In this document: positions 31,243-43,600 of the stretch, in pieces
How the letters are laid out: each line of letters starts with the position of its first letter
How positions within the stretch are numbered: position 1 is the first letter of the stretch
Assembly (NCBI GenBank): GCA_030063045.1
Contig: JAQSEB010000055.1
Location: 434,001 to 498,000 of the forward strand
Reading direction: 5' to 3'
Source: Pratylenchus scribneri
Taxonomy: Eukaryota; Nematoda; Chromadorea; Rhabditida; Pratylenchidae
DNA: 64,000 bases
The notes under the pieces: generated by a model
Databases searched by the model: none
Told to the model about the DNA's origin: nothing
The model's input: the letters and a program-made list of their open reading frames with translations, nothing else
Program-made: the position numbers and the translations under genes

Positions 31243-34200
31243 TTAACAATTTACTATTATATTGCTGCTGGCCAATAGTAATGGGGTGGGAGCTGGGGCA
31301 ACAGCGCCAACACTTTGTTCATTTCTCAACCATTTCCATAACCGTATGACCAATCGTGTAAGTGGACGATATTTATTCAGCGTATAGTCTCGATAAGGGC
31401 GCACAAATGTGATTGTCAACAGCGGATTCACCACCGAATATGTGGCCATCCAAATTGTGACAATTTCAAAGTAAATTTGATTGGAGAAAAAGGTCTTCCG
31501 CTCACCGCCAATGTCAAATAGCTTTATTAGCCAATAAAGAAATGGCAATATGATGTAAAAAAGTGGTTGCAACATCTATGTCAAAATTTATAATTTTGAG
31601 AAAAAAATTATTTTTACTTTGTTAAAAATTAATAAAATTTAAAAAGAATTATTTTTTTTGTCAAAAAATGAATTTATAAAAAAAAACAAAAAATATAGAA
31701 TGTTAAGAAGTCATACAAAATTTTTAAACAATAATTGTAATAAAAATTAAAAGAAAATGTAGAGTTGAGGGCGTTAGCTTATTAGGCTTATTAGCTGTAT
31801 AATGCAAGATAGTTTTTAAATGTAACTTGATATTAGGCCATTTTTATGCCTAAAATTGTCAGACAAAATTTTTTCCAAATTTTTTTTTATTCAAATTAAA
31901 TGAAATTAATATCAAAATTCTATTTTACGAGCCAATTGATCTGATCAACATTTATTTTTTATTATCTAACCTGAATGATCAACAAAACTGTGAGTTGTAG
32001 TTGCAATTTATATGTTTGTGCACTAAACCGTTGGCGATGTCCACGCAAATATCGAATAATTGAAATGCCAGAATAGAAGCAAAAACATTGCAAAATGGCA
32101 AGTATGCCAAAATAGCATTCTAATACCAACATTTCGGGACGATTTTTTAACTCGATGAAAAGCATCGGATGACCCTAAATTCAGATTATATTCATTCTTT
32201 TTGCATAATTTTTTATTTTATTACATTTTTTGGAAAAAGTTTGCTAAGGTATGTTTTACCTGTTCCCCTTTCCGGAAAATGTTCGAAATGTTCGCCAACA
32301 TGTGTTTTCCCTTTCCGGAAAATGTTCACCAACATGTATTTTCCCTTTCCGGAAAATTTCGCCAACATGTGTTTTTCCCTTTCCGGAAAATGTTCGCCAA
32401 AATGTGTTTTCCCTTTCCGGAAAATGTTCGTCAAAATGTGTTTTCCCTTTCCGGAAAATGTTCGCCAAAATGTGTTTTTCCCTTTCCGGAAAATGTTCGC
32501 CAAAATGTGTTTTCCCTTTCCGGAAAATGTTCGCCAACATGTGTTTTCCTTTTCCGGAAAATGTTCGCCAACATGTGTTTTCCTTTTCCGGAAAATGTTC
32601 GCCAAAATGTGTTTTCCCTTTCCGGAAAATGTTCGCCAACATGTGTAAATGTTCGCCAAAAAATTCACTAAGATTTATTATTTACCAATTTTATTGCTTC
32701 CAAAATTCGCTCATGTTCTCTTTTATATCCACTCGCATCGTTTTCGATGCCTCGAATTGAATACAAAATTCTCTCTCTGACTTGCTCAGCAGACAATGGA
32801 TGAGCGTCTAATTCCTCTCCAACACGTGGAGTATACGGTCCAATTTTCTCCAATACGCTTTTCATATTACCTCCATTTACAAATTCTTCCATTTGTTCGC
32901 TGCGATTCTGAGGAATATTGGCATTTAACAGCGTATAATTGTGTCCCTTGAATTGCCAAACGAAAATTTCCTGTTAAAAAAATTTATTTTGTTAATGTTG
33001 GATTTATTTGCACTATTTTTGATTTATTTATTCAATGTTAAAAAAATGAATTTCAATTTTTGATGGATTAATATTTTCCGAATGCGGTCAAAATTGAAAA
33101 AAAATGTTCTTACGCGCAAAACCGGAATCCAAAAAAATTAATTCGAATTCCTGACTTGAAAAACACTTTTATAAATAATTCCATGGCAAAAAATTAATAT
33201 TAATTTTTATCAAAATATTAATAGAACTTACGACCGTTTTACCCAATTATTTAGAAATTTTTTATTACCTCAATTGAATAGCAGCTATAACTGAAGAAAA
33301 AATAGCCATTCACAGCAGAAGTTGTGCAAACGAAAAGCAAAATGCAAATTCGGGTACTCCTTTTGTCAATCAAATCGAAGAGTGTTGGATGTTCAAAACC
33401 AATCACTTGCGAATATCGAAACAACATTGAGAACATTTGGAATATAAATTGGCTGTAGAATGAAGTGGCAAATAGAGAAAACTATAATAAAGGAAAAAAT
33501 ATGAAGCAAATTAAAAAAATGACAATCCTTCAGAATTTGTGTAATAAAAATTTTTAAAAATTATTTTCAGCCGATTTTCTAAGTCCCTGACAATGAAAAC
33601 ATATCTGACATTTATTTCGACATAACGTAGATCTTCCATTTGAATGAAGCCCTTATTAGGGATCTCTGAAAATTAAGCCCCAATCTAATTATTTACCCCC
33701 CACTCACGCCCCCAAAAAAATTAATTTTCACTTTTATCTTTTAATTCTATAAAGAACTGTTTCGGATACTCAAAATAATACATGTTATGATTTATAAAAA
33801 CGTATTGCGAATTGTAAAAAAAATGTTAAAAAATATATATAGAATCTAAAAACATGTTGAGACATAAATTTTAAAAACATGATTCGAATCCTGAAAACAT
33901 GATTGTTGGAAATTTTATCGATAAAATTTAATTTTAATATTATAGATACTATAATTTTATTTTATTGCATTTTCTCTAGCCCACCTCCTCCCTTTCTATC
34001 TGAAGCTGTTCATTTATTTGATGCCCCCTTAGGGGTCTCTGAAAATTAGAAATCGCACCACTATTTCTAATAGAGGATCTACGGTATCTTAAATATTATC
34101 ATCCTACAAAATGATGCAAAATTGACCTTTAAAATGCGAAAGGAGAACGAGAAAAATTTAAAATATTTTTGTAAAAAAATTATCAAAAATTAATAACTTT

Positions 34201-34297
34201 TTTCGGACATATCCATTCTAAATGATTTAAAATTATTGCAAATACCAACCGAAATGCCGCCTCCTTCCCAGCCGAAAAATTGTGCCAATCCCTTCAT
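31243..34297 (-). CDS. Nematode 7TM receptor-like protein, N-terminal helices missing
   Basis: Minus-strand exons 34250-34297, 33269-33481, 32686-32970, 31971-32174 and 31243-31575 join in phase to about 360 codons. Five hydrophobic helices are visible: FSLFATSFYSQFIFQMFSML, ICILLFVCTTSAVNGYFFFS, MLVLECYFGILAILQCFCFY, LLIIQMLQPLFYIILPFLYW and IVTIWMATYSVVNPLLTITF. The last runs into VRPYRDYTL, as in nematode serpentine chemoreceptors (Str/Srh/Srd type), so a chemosensory receptor is inferred; the family is uncertain. A 95-residue hydrophilic loop with NYT and NRS sites is encoded by exon 3, unusually long for this class. Helices 1 and 2 are not present: TTGTCAG just before the apparent start could be an acceptor, so upstream exons may be lost or lie elsewhere. 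Confidence 0.68.
32270..32655. repeat. 34-base minisatellite in the receptor gene intron, about 11 copies
   Basis: The unit is CCGGAAAATGTTCGCCAACA followed by TGTGTTTTCCCTTT, with CAAAAT/CAACAT alternation and one-base length changes. TTCCGGAA within it is palindromic. All six frames are largely stop-free, giving false open frames on both strands. Confidence 0.9.
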
Positions 34298-34666
34298 TTC
34301 TTCTGACAATTTTGTGATTTTTTATAATCCTCAAATTTTCTATTTTTTTATCATTTGTTATAAAAATTAATTCAAGGAATTATTTCTTATACATCAAATA
34401 TAACAAATAAAACGAAACGGAATTAAATGAACGAATTCTGTCGGCTTTTCTAATTTTTTGGGTGCGGCTTCATAAAATGAAATGACTGAATTAAAAATAA
34501 ATTCCCATTCTATTTTCGCATCATTCATTTCCTTCCTTATCATATCAAGAACACAAAATAGTGTCACAAAATTTACTATTTAAAATGCAGACAAAAATAC
34601 TTTTGTTCATATCTTCTAAAATAATCCTAAAAAAATTTTTAACCAATTTTAGTGACAAAGTAAAAA
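34298..34666. promoter_or_regulatory. Head-to-head intergenic region
   Basis: Only about 370 bases separate the receptor-like gene (minus) from the secreted protein gene (plus). AATTTTAG at about 34644-34651, 15 bases before the plus-strand ATG, looks like a trans-splice acceptor. No TATA box can be singled out in this AT-rich DNA. A shared promoter is possible only if the receptor gene really starts here. Confidence 0.35.
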
Positions 34667-36761
34667 ATGCAATTTATAATTTTGGCTGCATTGGCATTTA
34701 CGTTGAACTGCTTTTTGATTTCAAGTGCCCCTACAACAATAGAAGGTAAGATTTAAAAATTAATGATACTGAGGCCTACTTTTGTTTCTGAATTATTTTT
34801 CTGTATCTGTGCATAGTTTTTTGAGATTAAATTAGCCCCGAGAAATAATCAAACTATTATAAAGATATCGGCCATAAAAATGGCTACCCAATAGATTGTC
34901 GCAATTTATAATACCATATTTCCTTTATTAAGAAGTAAATTGGTTTATAATGTTCGGAGACTCTTTAATAAATTGGCTTCTATTAAAGACTGCACTTCTA
35001 ATAGAGATAATACAGTAAATAATTCAAGAATTAAATAAATTTTAATTTGATACCAAATTAATGAATAATTATTTAATTTATTTTAATTGGTTTAGAATTG
35101 ATGAGGAAAATTTACTTAAAAATCATTTAAAATTGTCTTTAAATATGGACTAGCTAAATTTTCAATGATAAGTCTAAAATCAATTTATTTAAATACGAAT
35201 TTTTTCACATAGAAACCCAACCAAACGAGTATCTGAAATTTATAAACCCATGGGCTTAGAAAAGAAATATACGGTAAAAATTATTATTATTTCACTCTTT
35301 TATTTGATATCAAAAACATCTGAAAAAATGGTTCATTCATTGATGAATTATTAGCCAAAAGTTATACATCAAATAAAATAATTTATGCAGAAATCGGCGA
35401 TTCTTGTTTGGAATAATAAAATAAAACTAAATTAATTTTTTTAGCAAATGAGAATAAACTACTCATTGTGACAGCCTGGGAGATATACGGGCACGAAACC
35501 TGCTATGACGGCTATTGCTACAAAGATATTTGTGTGAAATTGTATGCTTCGCATTCATCGAGCAAATTGAGAGAAATTGGATTTGCTGCCAACAATCATT
35601 TTACCAATTATGGTAAATTATTTTTAATTCGATTATTTTCATAATCGGAAGGAAATTTCGCAAAATGGGAAAAAATTCAGAGAATTAGAGGAAGAGTACT
35701 AAAATTCAATTTTTTTCTCCCTACTCTAAGCCACGGGTTTATACATTTGAAGAGATCCCTCGAAGGGGAAGGGGGCTTCTAATTCTAATAGAGGTTTTAG
35801 ATAATTTCGAATGCTAAAATTAAATTGATTAAAAAATTTGTCCTACATTCACAATAAATATATACCATTGGATTTAGCTAGTTTATAGTAAATAAATACC
35901 CATCGAATTGTACTATATAATTTGTTATATTCGTCAAAATTAGTGGATTTTATTCGTTTTAAACCGATTTCGGTTTTGGTTCAAAACTAAGTTATGATTT
36001 GTTTTAGCCAAGCCAAATCATTATCAAATGATAAGTCTACGAGATATATCTGTTACAGCTAATATTGGAAATTAGCTAATTCCGGAATTAGAGAGCTAGC
36101 TAATTTTGGAAATCTTGGCTTCTAGGCATCGTACAAACTCGAGAAAAGGCTAATTCGATTTGTCATGGTCGATTTACTATATGAAATTTCAATTTCTGAT
36201 CGTTCCCTTAAACCCCTAGCCTTTAACCCCTAGCCCAAAGCACCTAAAACCCATGCCGCCTTTAACCATAACCCTAACCCTAACCCTTGTTCCTAAAATC
36301 GATGTGTAATTGAAATTTCATATAGTAAATCGACCATGACAAATCGAATGAGCCTACTCTCGAGTTTGTACGCCGCCTAAAATCCGAGATTTCCAAAATT
36401 AGCTTGCCCATTTTTCTAGCTAATTCTTCAATTAGCTAATTTCCAATATTATCTGTTACATATCGATTAAAAATTTTGTGTCTAGTATAAATCACTGAAT
36501 TCCAATATAATTTTTTTTCGTCATTTTAAATATTAGTATTAATTCCATTTTCTTCCAATTAAATACCATTTTTAGATTGCTACATTGAGAAAATGGCAAT
36601 TAATAAAGCATTGGAATTGTTGACTGGTGCCGGATATAAAATTACTGGTAAATCGGATTTTAAAATCACATTTTATTTTAAATATATTTGATTTATTTAT
36701 TATAGGTTCCACAACTGCTGATTCAAATCATCTGACCACTTGGAATTTGGTGAAGACATAA
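34667..36761 (+). CDS. Small secreted protein of unknown function
   Basis: Exons 34667-34745, 35445-35612, 36576-36647 and 36706-36761 join in phase to 124 codons plus stop. The N-terminus (MQFIILAALAFTLNCFLISS, then APTTIE) is a classical signal peptide, with cleavage likely near SSA. The mature part has cysteines in ETCYDGYCYKDIC and NYDCYIEK, no membrane segment, and ends ...TTWNLVKT. I recognise no family; secretion, small size and cysteine content would fit a secreted nematode effector or cuticle-associated protein, but this is conjecture. The third intron position carries a foldback element (36058-36450). AATAAA at 36810 follows the stop by 49 bases. Confidence 0.75.
36058..36450. mobile_element. 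Foldback MITE with 10-bp target duplication (Mutator-like)
   Basis: Arms beginning AATATTGGAAATTAGCTAAT pair with ATTAGCTAATTTCCAATATT and extend through GGAAATCTTGG and ACAAACTCGAGA segments. ATCTGTTACA lies at 36048-36057 and 36451-36460. The left side has three extra bases (GCT) outside the pairing. Duplications of 9-10 bases are typical of Mutator-like elements. The centre has CCCTAACCCTAACCC. It lies in the intron of the secreted protein gene. Confidence 0.72.
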
Positions 36762-37636
36762 AATATTCTTCAGTTGAAAGATGAAAATGAAGAAATGAAG
36801 AAAAAAATGAATAAAAATGCATTTAAAATTGTGGAAATATTTTTGGCTGAAAAAAATTTATAAATTTGAACATTTATGCCATTGTTTCTGTTGAAAATTA
36901 TGATAAAAAAATTATAACGATACTCACAAAAAATATGAAAAAAATATTCGAATAAAAAATTGGAGTATTTTACACCTCATCTGCTTAAGAAGCCGGTCTT
37001 CGTTGCAAAGTATGTTGTCAGGAGTTAGGGCCATGGCATTGCTTCCTCTATCCACGTCTTGAGGATTTTTCCTCCCCGGTAAGGGATCGATCCCGAATCC
37101 AAAAACATCGGTATTTTTTATATTCCAATAGTTTTTTAAATTTAATTTCTGTAGATGAAAAAATAAAGCCAAAATTTTAGCGAGTTACATTACCTTAAGC
37201 TATTAATAAAAATCCTTTCCTAAGCTCTTATTCCATTTATAAGCTATTAAGGTTTACGGTAATCCCATGCTTTCTGGTTGGCTATTTTACGCATATCTTT
37301 AGATTGAAAAGGACACTTTTAATTTTTAAGCCCCCAGGCTCAATCCTCAATCCCACTCATTAGAAAACTATCAAAATTGGTACATTCTTTGATAAGTTAT
37401 TTTAAAAGAAGACAAATTGCACTATTCCGATTGGGTCATAAAATTAAAAATCTACATAACCCCTATTTAAATATTTTTAAGCGGAATTATGATGGAGAAT
37501 CAAATTTTCAATATAATTTATTTGAGAATTTTTTAAAAAGATGAAAACAAAAAATTTGCTCTGTGAATAAAAAAATTTGAGAATTAAATTACAATTTTAC
37601 AAGTATTGTGAATAATGTGAAAGGCAATATCAAAAT
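36762..37636. other. Convergent intergenic region
   Basis: The secreted-protein 3' end (AATAAA at 36810-36815) and the M16 peptidase 3' end meet here. An 82-codon minus-strand frame at 36924-37172 lies in unremarkable AT-rich DNA and has no features that support a gene. Confidence 0.5.
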
Positions 37637-40600
37637 TCAGTCTTCTTTAAAAAATTCTGGCAACATATGAAAGTCATCTATCACAAAAATTTCCTCTTCA
37701 CCCATCAAAAATTCCGGCAATATTTGAAATTGTTTCAATCTACAAATTTCCACTTCTTTGCCAAATGCTTTCTTCAATTCAGCAAATTTGAAAATATTCA
37801 ATGCAATGCATCGAACAGATTTGGTGTCATCGAAGAGTTGTCGAATTGTTGGTGCACCTTTCCGAAAGACATCTTCCGCATTTGCTGTCCATATTCGATC
37901 GCACAATTTCCTAAAGAATTCCATTTATTTTTGTAAATAATTTTTTGATAATAAATTTTTTACTTCTTAAAATGGCTATAAAGGGAGATAAGGGCGAAAA
38001 ATCTGAATTTGGCATTGGATTTTGAACTTTGACCAAGCCAAATGGTTAAAAACCGGTTTTAAAAATAAATTATGGAAAAATCAAAATAAAAGAATTTTGA
38101 AAATATAATTTATTTAAGTACATTGAGAAGATAAAATGAGAGAAACAAAAGCTAAAAAATTCAGAACCGATAAAAATTCCTCGAATGACAATTAATAAAA
38201 AAAAATGAATTATTTAACTAATTCAAATTCTTCGAGCTCAAAAACTTCGGAATAAATTGTTTATACATTTTTCAATGGGGTTGGGTACTAAATAGAATAT
38301 GAATTTTTTTTACCAACTGTGTAAAATTTGGCACAACATTTCGAATTGATGCCAATAATGCAGATTCTATGGCATCCTCCAATGTGCTTTCGCTGCTAAT
38401 CAGCTCATGGATCACCGATCGTTTGGCCTCTTCAAAGAGCTTTTCGTCTAATTTTCTGTTGTTCAAAATTTTCTCCTATGAAAATTTTAAAGGAAGATAT
38501 TAAAATTTTCAAAAATTAATGAATTTAATTTACCATCGTTTCCTTGGTTTTCTCTTTTCTCATAGACCCGAATAAGTTTATTAAGGTTATAGCCGTCCAT
38601 TCTGAGCACTATTGATTTTTTGTCAGGAATAATATCAATGTACGGTGTCATATATGAAAGTCCGGGACCTCGCAACGCCTAAAAAATGATTGGAAATTTC
38701 ATTAAAAATTTCCTTAATTATTCTCTACATTCCAAATTGATCCTCCAGGTTGGCAAAAATATTTTTCCAGAAGCAATACTTCCATTGTATTACCTTCGGG
38801 CGAAAGAGCATCTTTCCAAGTGCCATCAAATTTTGCTTTTTGCACGAAAATACATTCCGATTTATGGGTGCCAATTGCCCGCATTTTACCAATGCATTCC
38901 CAATTTTGTTCATAATCGGGATCATACTAAAAAGGAAAAATTATCAAAATTTGCTGATTATTTGTGTTTTTGTTCATCCCAACATTTTGTGTTTTTGTTC
39001 ATCAAAACATTTTGTCTTTTTGTTTATCCAAACATTTTGTGTTTTTGTTCATACAAACATTTTGTGTTTTTGTTCATCAAAACATTTTGTGTTTTGTTCA
39101 TCAAAACATTTTGTCTTTTTGTTCATTCAAACATTTTTTGTGTTTGTTCATCAAAACATTTTGTCTTTTTGTTCATCCTAATATTCTTTTTGTTCATCCA
39201 AACATTTTGTGTTTTTGTTCATCAAACATTTTGTCTTTTTGTTCATCCAAACATTTTGTGTTTTTGTTCATCAAACATTTTGTCTTTTTGTTCATCCAAA
39301 CATTTTGTCTTTTTGTTCATCCTAATATTCTTTTTGTTCATCCAAACATTTTGTGTTTTTATTCATCAAAACATTTTGTCTTTTTGTTCATCCAAATATT
39401 CTTTTTGTTCATCCAAACATTTTGTGTTTTTGTTCATACAAACATTTTGTGTTTTTGTTCATCAAAACATTTTGTGTTTTGTTCATCAAAACATTTTGTC
39501 TTTTTGTTCATCCTAATATTCTTTTTGTTCATCCAAACATTTTGTGTTTTTATTCATCAAAACATTTTGTGTTTTGTTCATCCAAACATTTTGTCTTTTT
39601 GTTCATCCTAATATTCTTTTTGTTCATCCAAACATTTTGTGTTTTTATTCATCAAAACATTTTGTCTTTTTGTTCATCCAAATATTCTTTTTGTTCATCC
39701 AAACATTTTGTGTTTTTGTTCATCAAACATTTTGTCTTTTTGTTCATCCAAACATTTTGTGTTTTTGTTCATCCAAACATTTTGTGTTTTGTTCATCCAA
39801 ACATTTTGTCTTTTTGTTCATCCAAACATTTTGTGTTTTTGTTCATCAAAAAATTTTGTGTTTTTGTTCATCAAAACATTTTGTCTTTTTGTTCATCCAA
39901 ACATTTTGTGTTTTTGTTCATCAAACATTTTGTCTTTTTGTTCATCCAAACATTTTGTGTTTTTGTTCATCCAAACATTTTGTGTTTTTGATCCAAACAT
40001 TTTGTCTTTTTGTTCATCCAAATATTTTGTGTTTTTGTTCATCAAAACATTTTGTCTTTTTGTTCATCCAAACATTTAGTGTTTTTGTTCATCCAAACAT
40101 TTTGTCTTTTTGTTCATCCAAATATTTTGTGTTTTTGTTCATCAAAACATTTTGTATTTTTATTCATCCAAACATTTTGTGTTTTTGTTCATTCAAATAT
40201 TTTGTCTTTTTGTTCATCCAAACATTTTATGTTTTTGTTCATCAAAAAATTTTGTGTTTTTGATCCAAACATTTTGTCTTTTTGTTCATCCAAATATTTT
40301 GTGTTTTTGTTCATCAAAACATTTTGTCTTTTTGTTCATCCAAACATTTAGTGTTTTTGTTCATCCAAACATTTTGTCTTTTTGTTCATCCAAATATTTT
40401 GTGTTTTTGTTCATCAAAACATTTTGTATTTTTATTCATTCAAACATTTTTTGTGTTTGTTCATCCAAACATTTTGTCTTTTTGTTCATCCAAATATTTT
40501 GTGTTTTTGTTCATCAAAACATTTTGTCTTTTTGTTCATCCAAACATTTAGTGTTTTTGTTCATCCAAACATTTTGTCTTTTTGTTCATCCAAATATTTT

Positions 40601-43600
40601 GTGTTTTTGTTCATCAAAACATTTTGTATTTTTATTCATTCAAACATTTTTTGTGTTTGTTCATCAAAACATTTTGTCTTTTTGTTCATCCTAATATTCT
40701 TTTTGTTCATCCAAACATTTTGTGTTTTTGTTCATCAAACATTTTGTCTTTTTGTTCATCCAAACATTTTGTGTTTTTGTTCATCAAACATTTTGTCTTT
40801 TTGTTCATCCAAACATTTTGTCTTTTTGTTCATCCTAATATTCTTTTTGTTCATCCAAACATTTTGTGTTTTTATTCATCAAAACATTTTGTCTTTTTGT
40901 TCATCAAAACATTTTGTCTTTTTGTTCATCCAAACATTTTGTGTTTTTGTTCATCAAACATTTTGTCTTTTTGTTCATCCAAACATTTTGTGTTTTTGTT
41001 CATCCAAACATTTTGTGTTTTTGATCCAAACATTTTGTCTTTTTGTTCATCCAAATATTTTGTGTTTTTGTTCATCAAAACATTTTGTCTTTTTGTTCAT
41101 CCAAACATTTAGTGTTTTTGTTCATCCAAACATTTTGTCTTTTTGTTCATCCAAATATTTTGTGTTTTTGTTCATCAAAACATTTTGTATTTTTATTCAT
41201 CCAAACATTTTGTGTTTTTGTTCATTCAAATATTTTGTCTTTTTGTTCATCCAAACATTTTATGTTTTTGTTCATCAAAAAATTTTGTGTTTTTGATCCA
41301 AACATTTTGTCTTTTTGTTCATCCAAATATTTTGTGTTTTTGTTCATCAAAACATTTTGTCTTTTTGTTCATCCAAACATTTAGTGTTTTTGTTCATCCA
41401 AACATTTTGTCTTTTTGTTCATCCAAATATTTTGTGTTTTTGTTCATCAAAACATTTTGTATTTTTATTCATTCAAACATTTTTTGTGTTTGTTCATCAA
41501 AACATTTTGTCTTTTTGTTCATCCTAATATTCTTTTTGTTCATCAAACATTTTGTCTTTTTGTTCATCCAAACATTTTGTGTTTTTGTTCATCCAAACAT
41601 TTTGTGTTTTTGATCCAAACATTTTGTCTTTTTGTTCATCCAAATATTTTGTGTTTTTGTTCATCAAAACATTTTGTCTTTTTGTTCATCCAAACATTTA
41701 GTGTTTTTGTTCATCCAAACATTTTGTCTTTTTGTTCATCCAAATATTTTGTGTTTTTGTTCATCAAAACATTTTGTATTTTTATTCATCCAAACATTTT
41801 GTGTTTTTGTTCATTCAAATATTTTGTCTTTTTGTTCATCCAAACATTTTATGTTTTTGTTCATCAAAAAATTTTGTGTTTTTGATCCAAACATTTTGTC
41901 TTTTTGTTCATCCAAATATTTTGTGTTTTTGTTCATCAAAACATTTTGTCTTTTTGTTCATCCAAACATTTAGTGTTTTTGTTCATCCAAACATTTTGTC
42001 TTTTTGTTCATCCAAATATTTTGTGTTTTTGTTCATCAAAACATTTTGTATTTTTATTCATTCAAACATTTTTTGTGTTTGTTCATCAAAACATTTTGTC
42101 TTTTTGTTCATCCTAATATTCTTTTTGTTCATCCAAACATTTTGTGTTTTTGTTCATCAAACATTTTGTCTTTTTGTTCATCCAAACATTTTGTGTTTTT
42201 GTTCATCAAACATTTTGTCTTTTTGTTCATCCAAACATTTTGTCTTTTTGTTCATCCTAATATTCTTTTTGTTCATCCAAACATTTTGTGTTTTTATTCA
42301 TCAAAACATTTTGTCTTTTTGTTCATCAAAACATTTTGTCTTTTTGTTCATCCAAACATTTTGTGTTTTTGTTCATCAAACATTTTGTCTTTTTGTTCAT
42401 CCAAACATTTTGTGTTTTTGTTCATCCAAACATTTTGTGTTTTTGATCCAAACATTTTGTCTTTTTGTTCATCCAAATATTTTGTGTTTTTGTTCATCAA
42501 AACATTTTGTCTTTTTGTTCATCCAAACATTTAGTGTTTTTGTTCATCCAAACATTTTGTCTTTTTGTTCATCCAAATATTTTGTGTTTTTGTTCATCAA
42601 AACATTTTGTATTTTTATTCATCCAAACATTTTGTGTTTTTGTTCATTCAAATATTTTGTCTTTTTGTTCATCCAAACATTTTATGTTTTTGTTCATCAA
42701 AAAATTTTGTGTTTTTGATCCAAACATTTTGTCTTTTTGTTCATCCAAATATTTTGTGTTTTTGTTCATCAAAACATTTTGTCTTTTTGTTCATCCAAAC
42801 ATTTAGTGTTTTTGTTCATCCAAACATTTTGTCTTTTTGTTCATCCAAATATTTTGTGTTTTTGTTCATCAAAACATTTTGTATTTTTATTCATTCAAAC
42901 ATTTTTTGTGTTTGTTCATCCAAACATTTTGTCTTTTTGTTCATCCAAATATTTTGTGTTTTTGTTCATCAAAACATTTTGTCTTTTTGTTCATCCAAAC
43001 ATTTAGTGTTTTTGTTCATCCAAACATTTTGTCTTTTTGTTCATCCAAATATTTTGTGTTTTTGTTCATCAAAACATTTTGTATTTTTATTCATTCAAAC
43101 ATTTTTTGTGTTTGTTCATCAAAACATTTTGTCTTTTTGTTCATCCTAATATTCTTTTTGTTCATCCAAACATTTTGTGTTTTTGTTCATCAAACATTTT
43201 GTCTTTTTGTTCATCCAAACATTTTGTGTTTTTGTTCATCAAACATTTTGTCTTTTTGTTCATCCAAACATTTTGTCTTTTTGTTCATCCTAATATTCTT
43301 TTTGTTCATCCAAACATTTTGTGTTTTTATTCATCAAAACATTTTGTCTTTTTGTTCATCAAAACATTTTGTCTTTTTGTTCATCCAAACATTTTGTGTT
43401 TTTGTTCATCAAACATTTTGTCTTTTTGTTCATCCAAACATTTTGTGTTTTTGTTCATCCAAACATTTTGTGTTTTTGATCCAAACATTTTGTCTTTTTG
43501 TTCATCCAAATATTTTGTGTTTTTGTTCATCAAAACATTTTGTCTTTTTGTTCATCCAAACATTTAGTGTTTTTGTTCATCCAAACATTTTGTCTTTTTG

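Noticed and set aside
32270..32655. Regular 34-base repeats resembling a CRISPR array
   Set aside because: The repeats are contiguous with no unique spacers, and the genome is eukaryotic.
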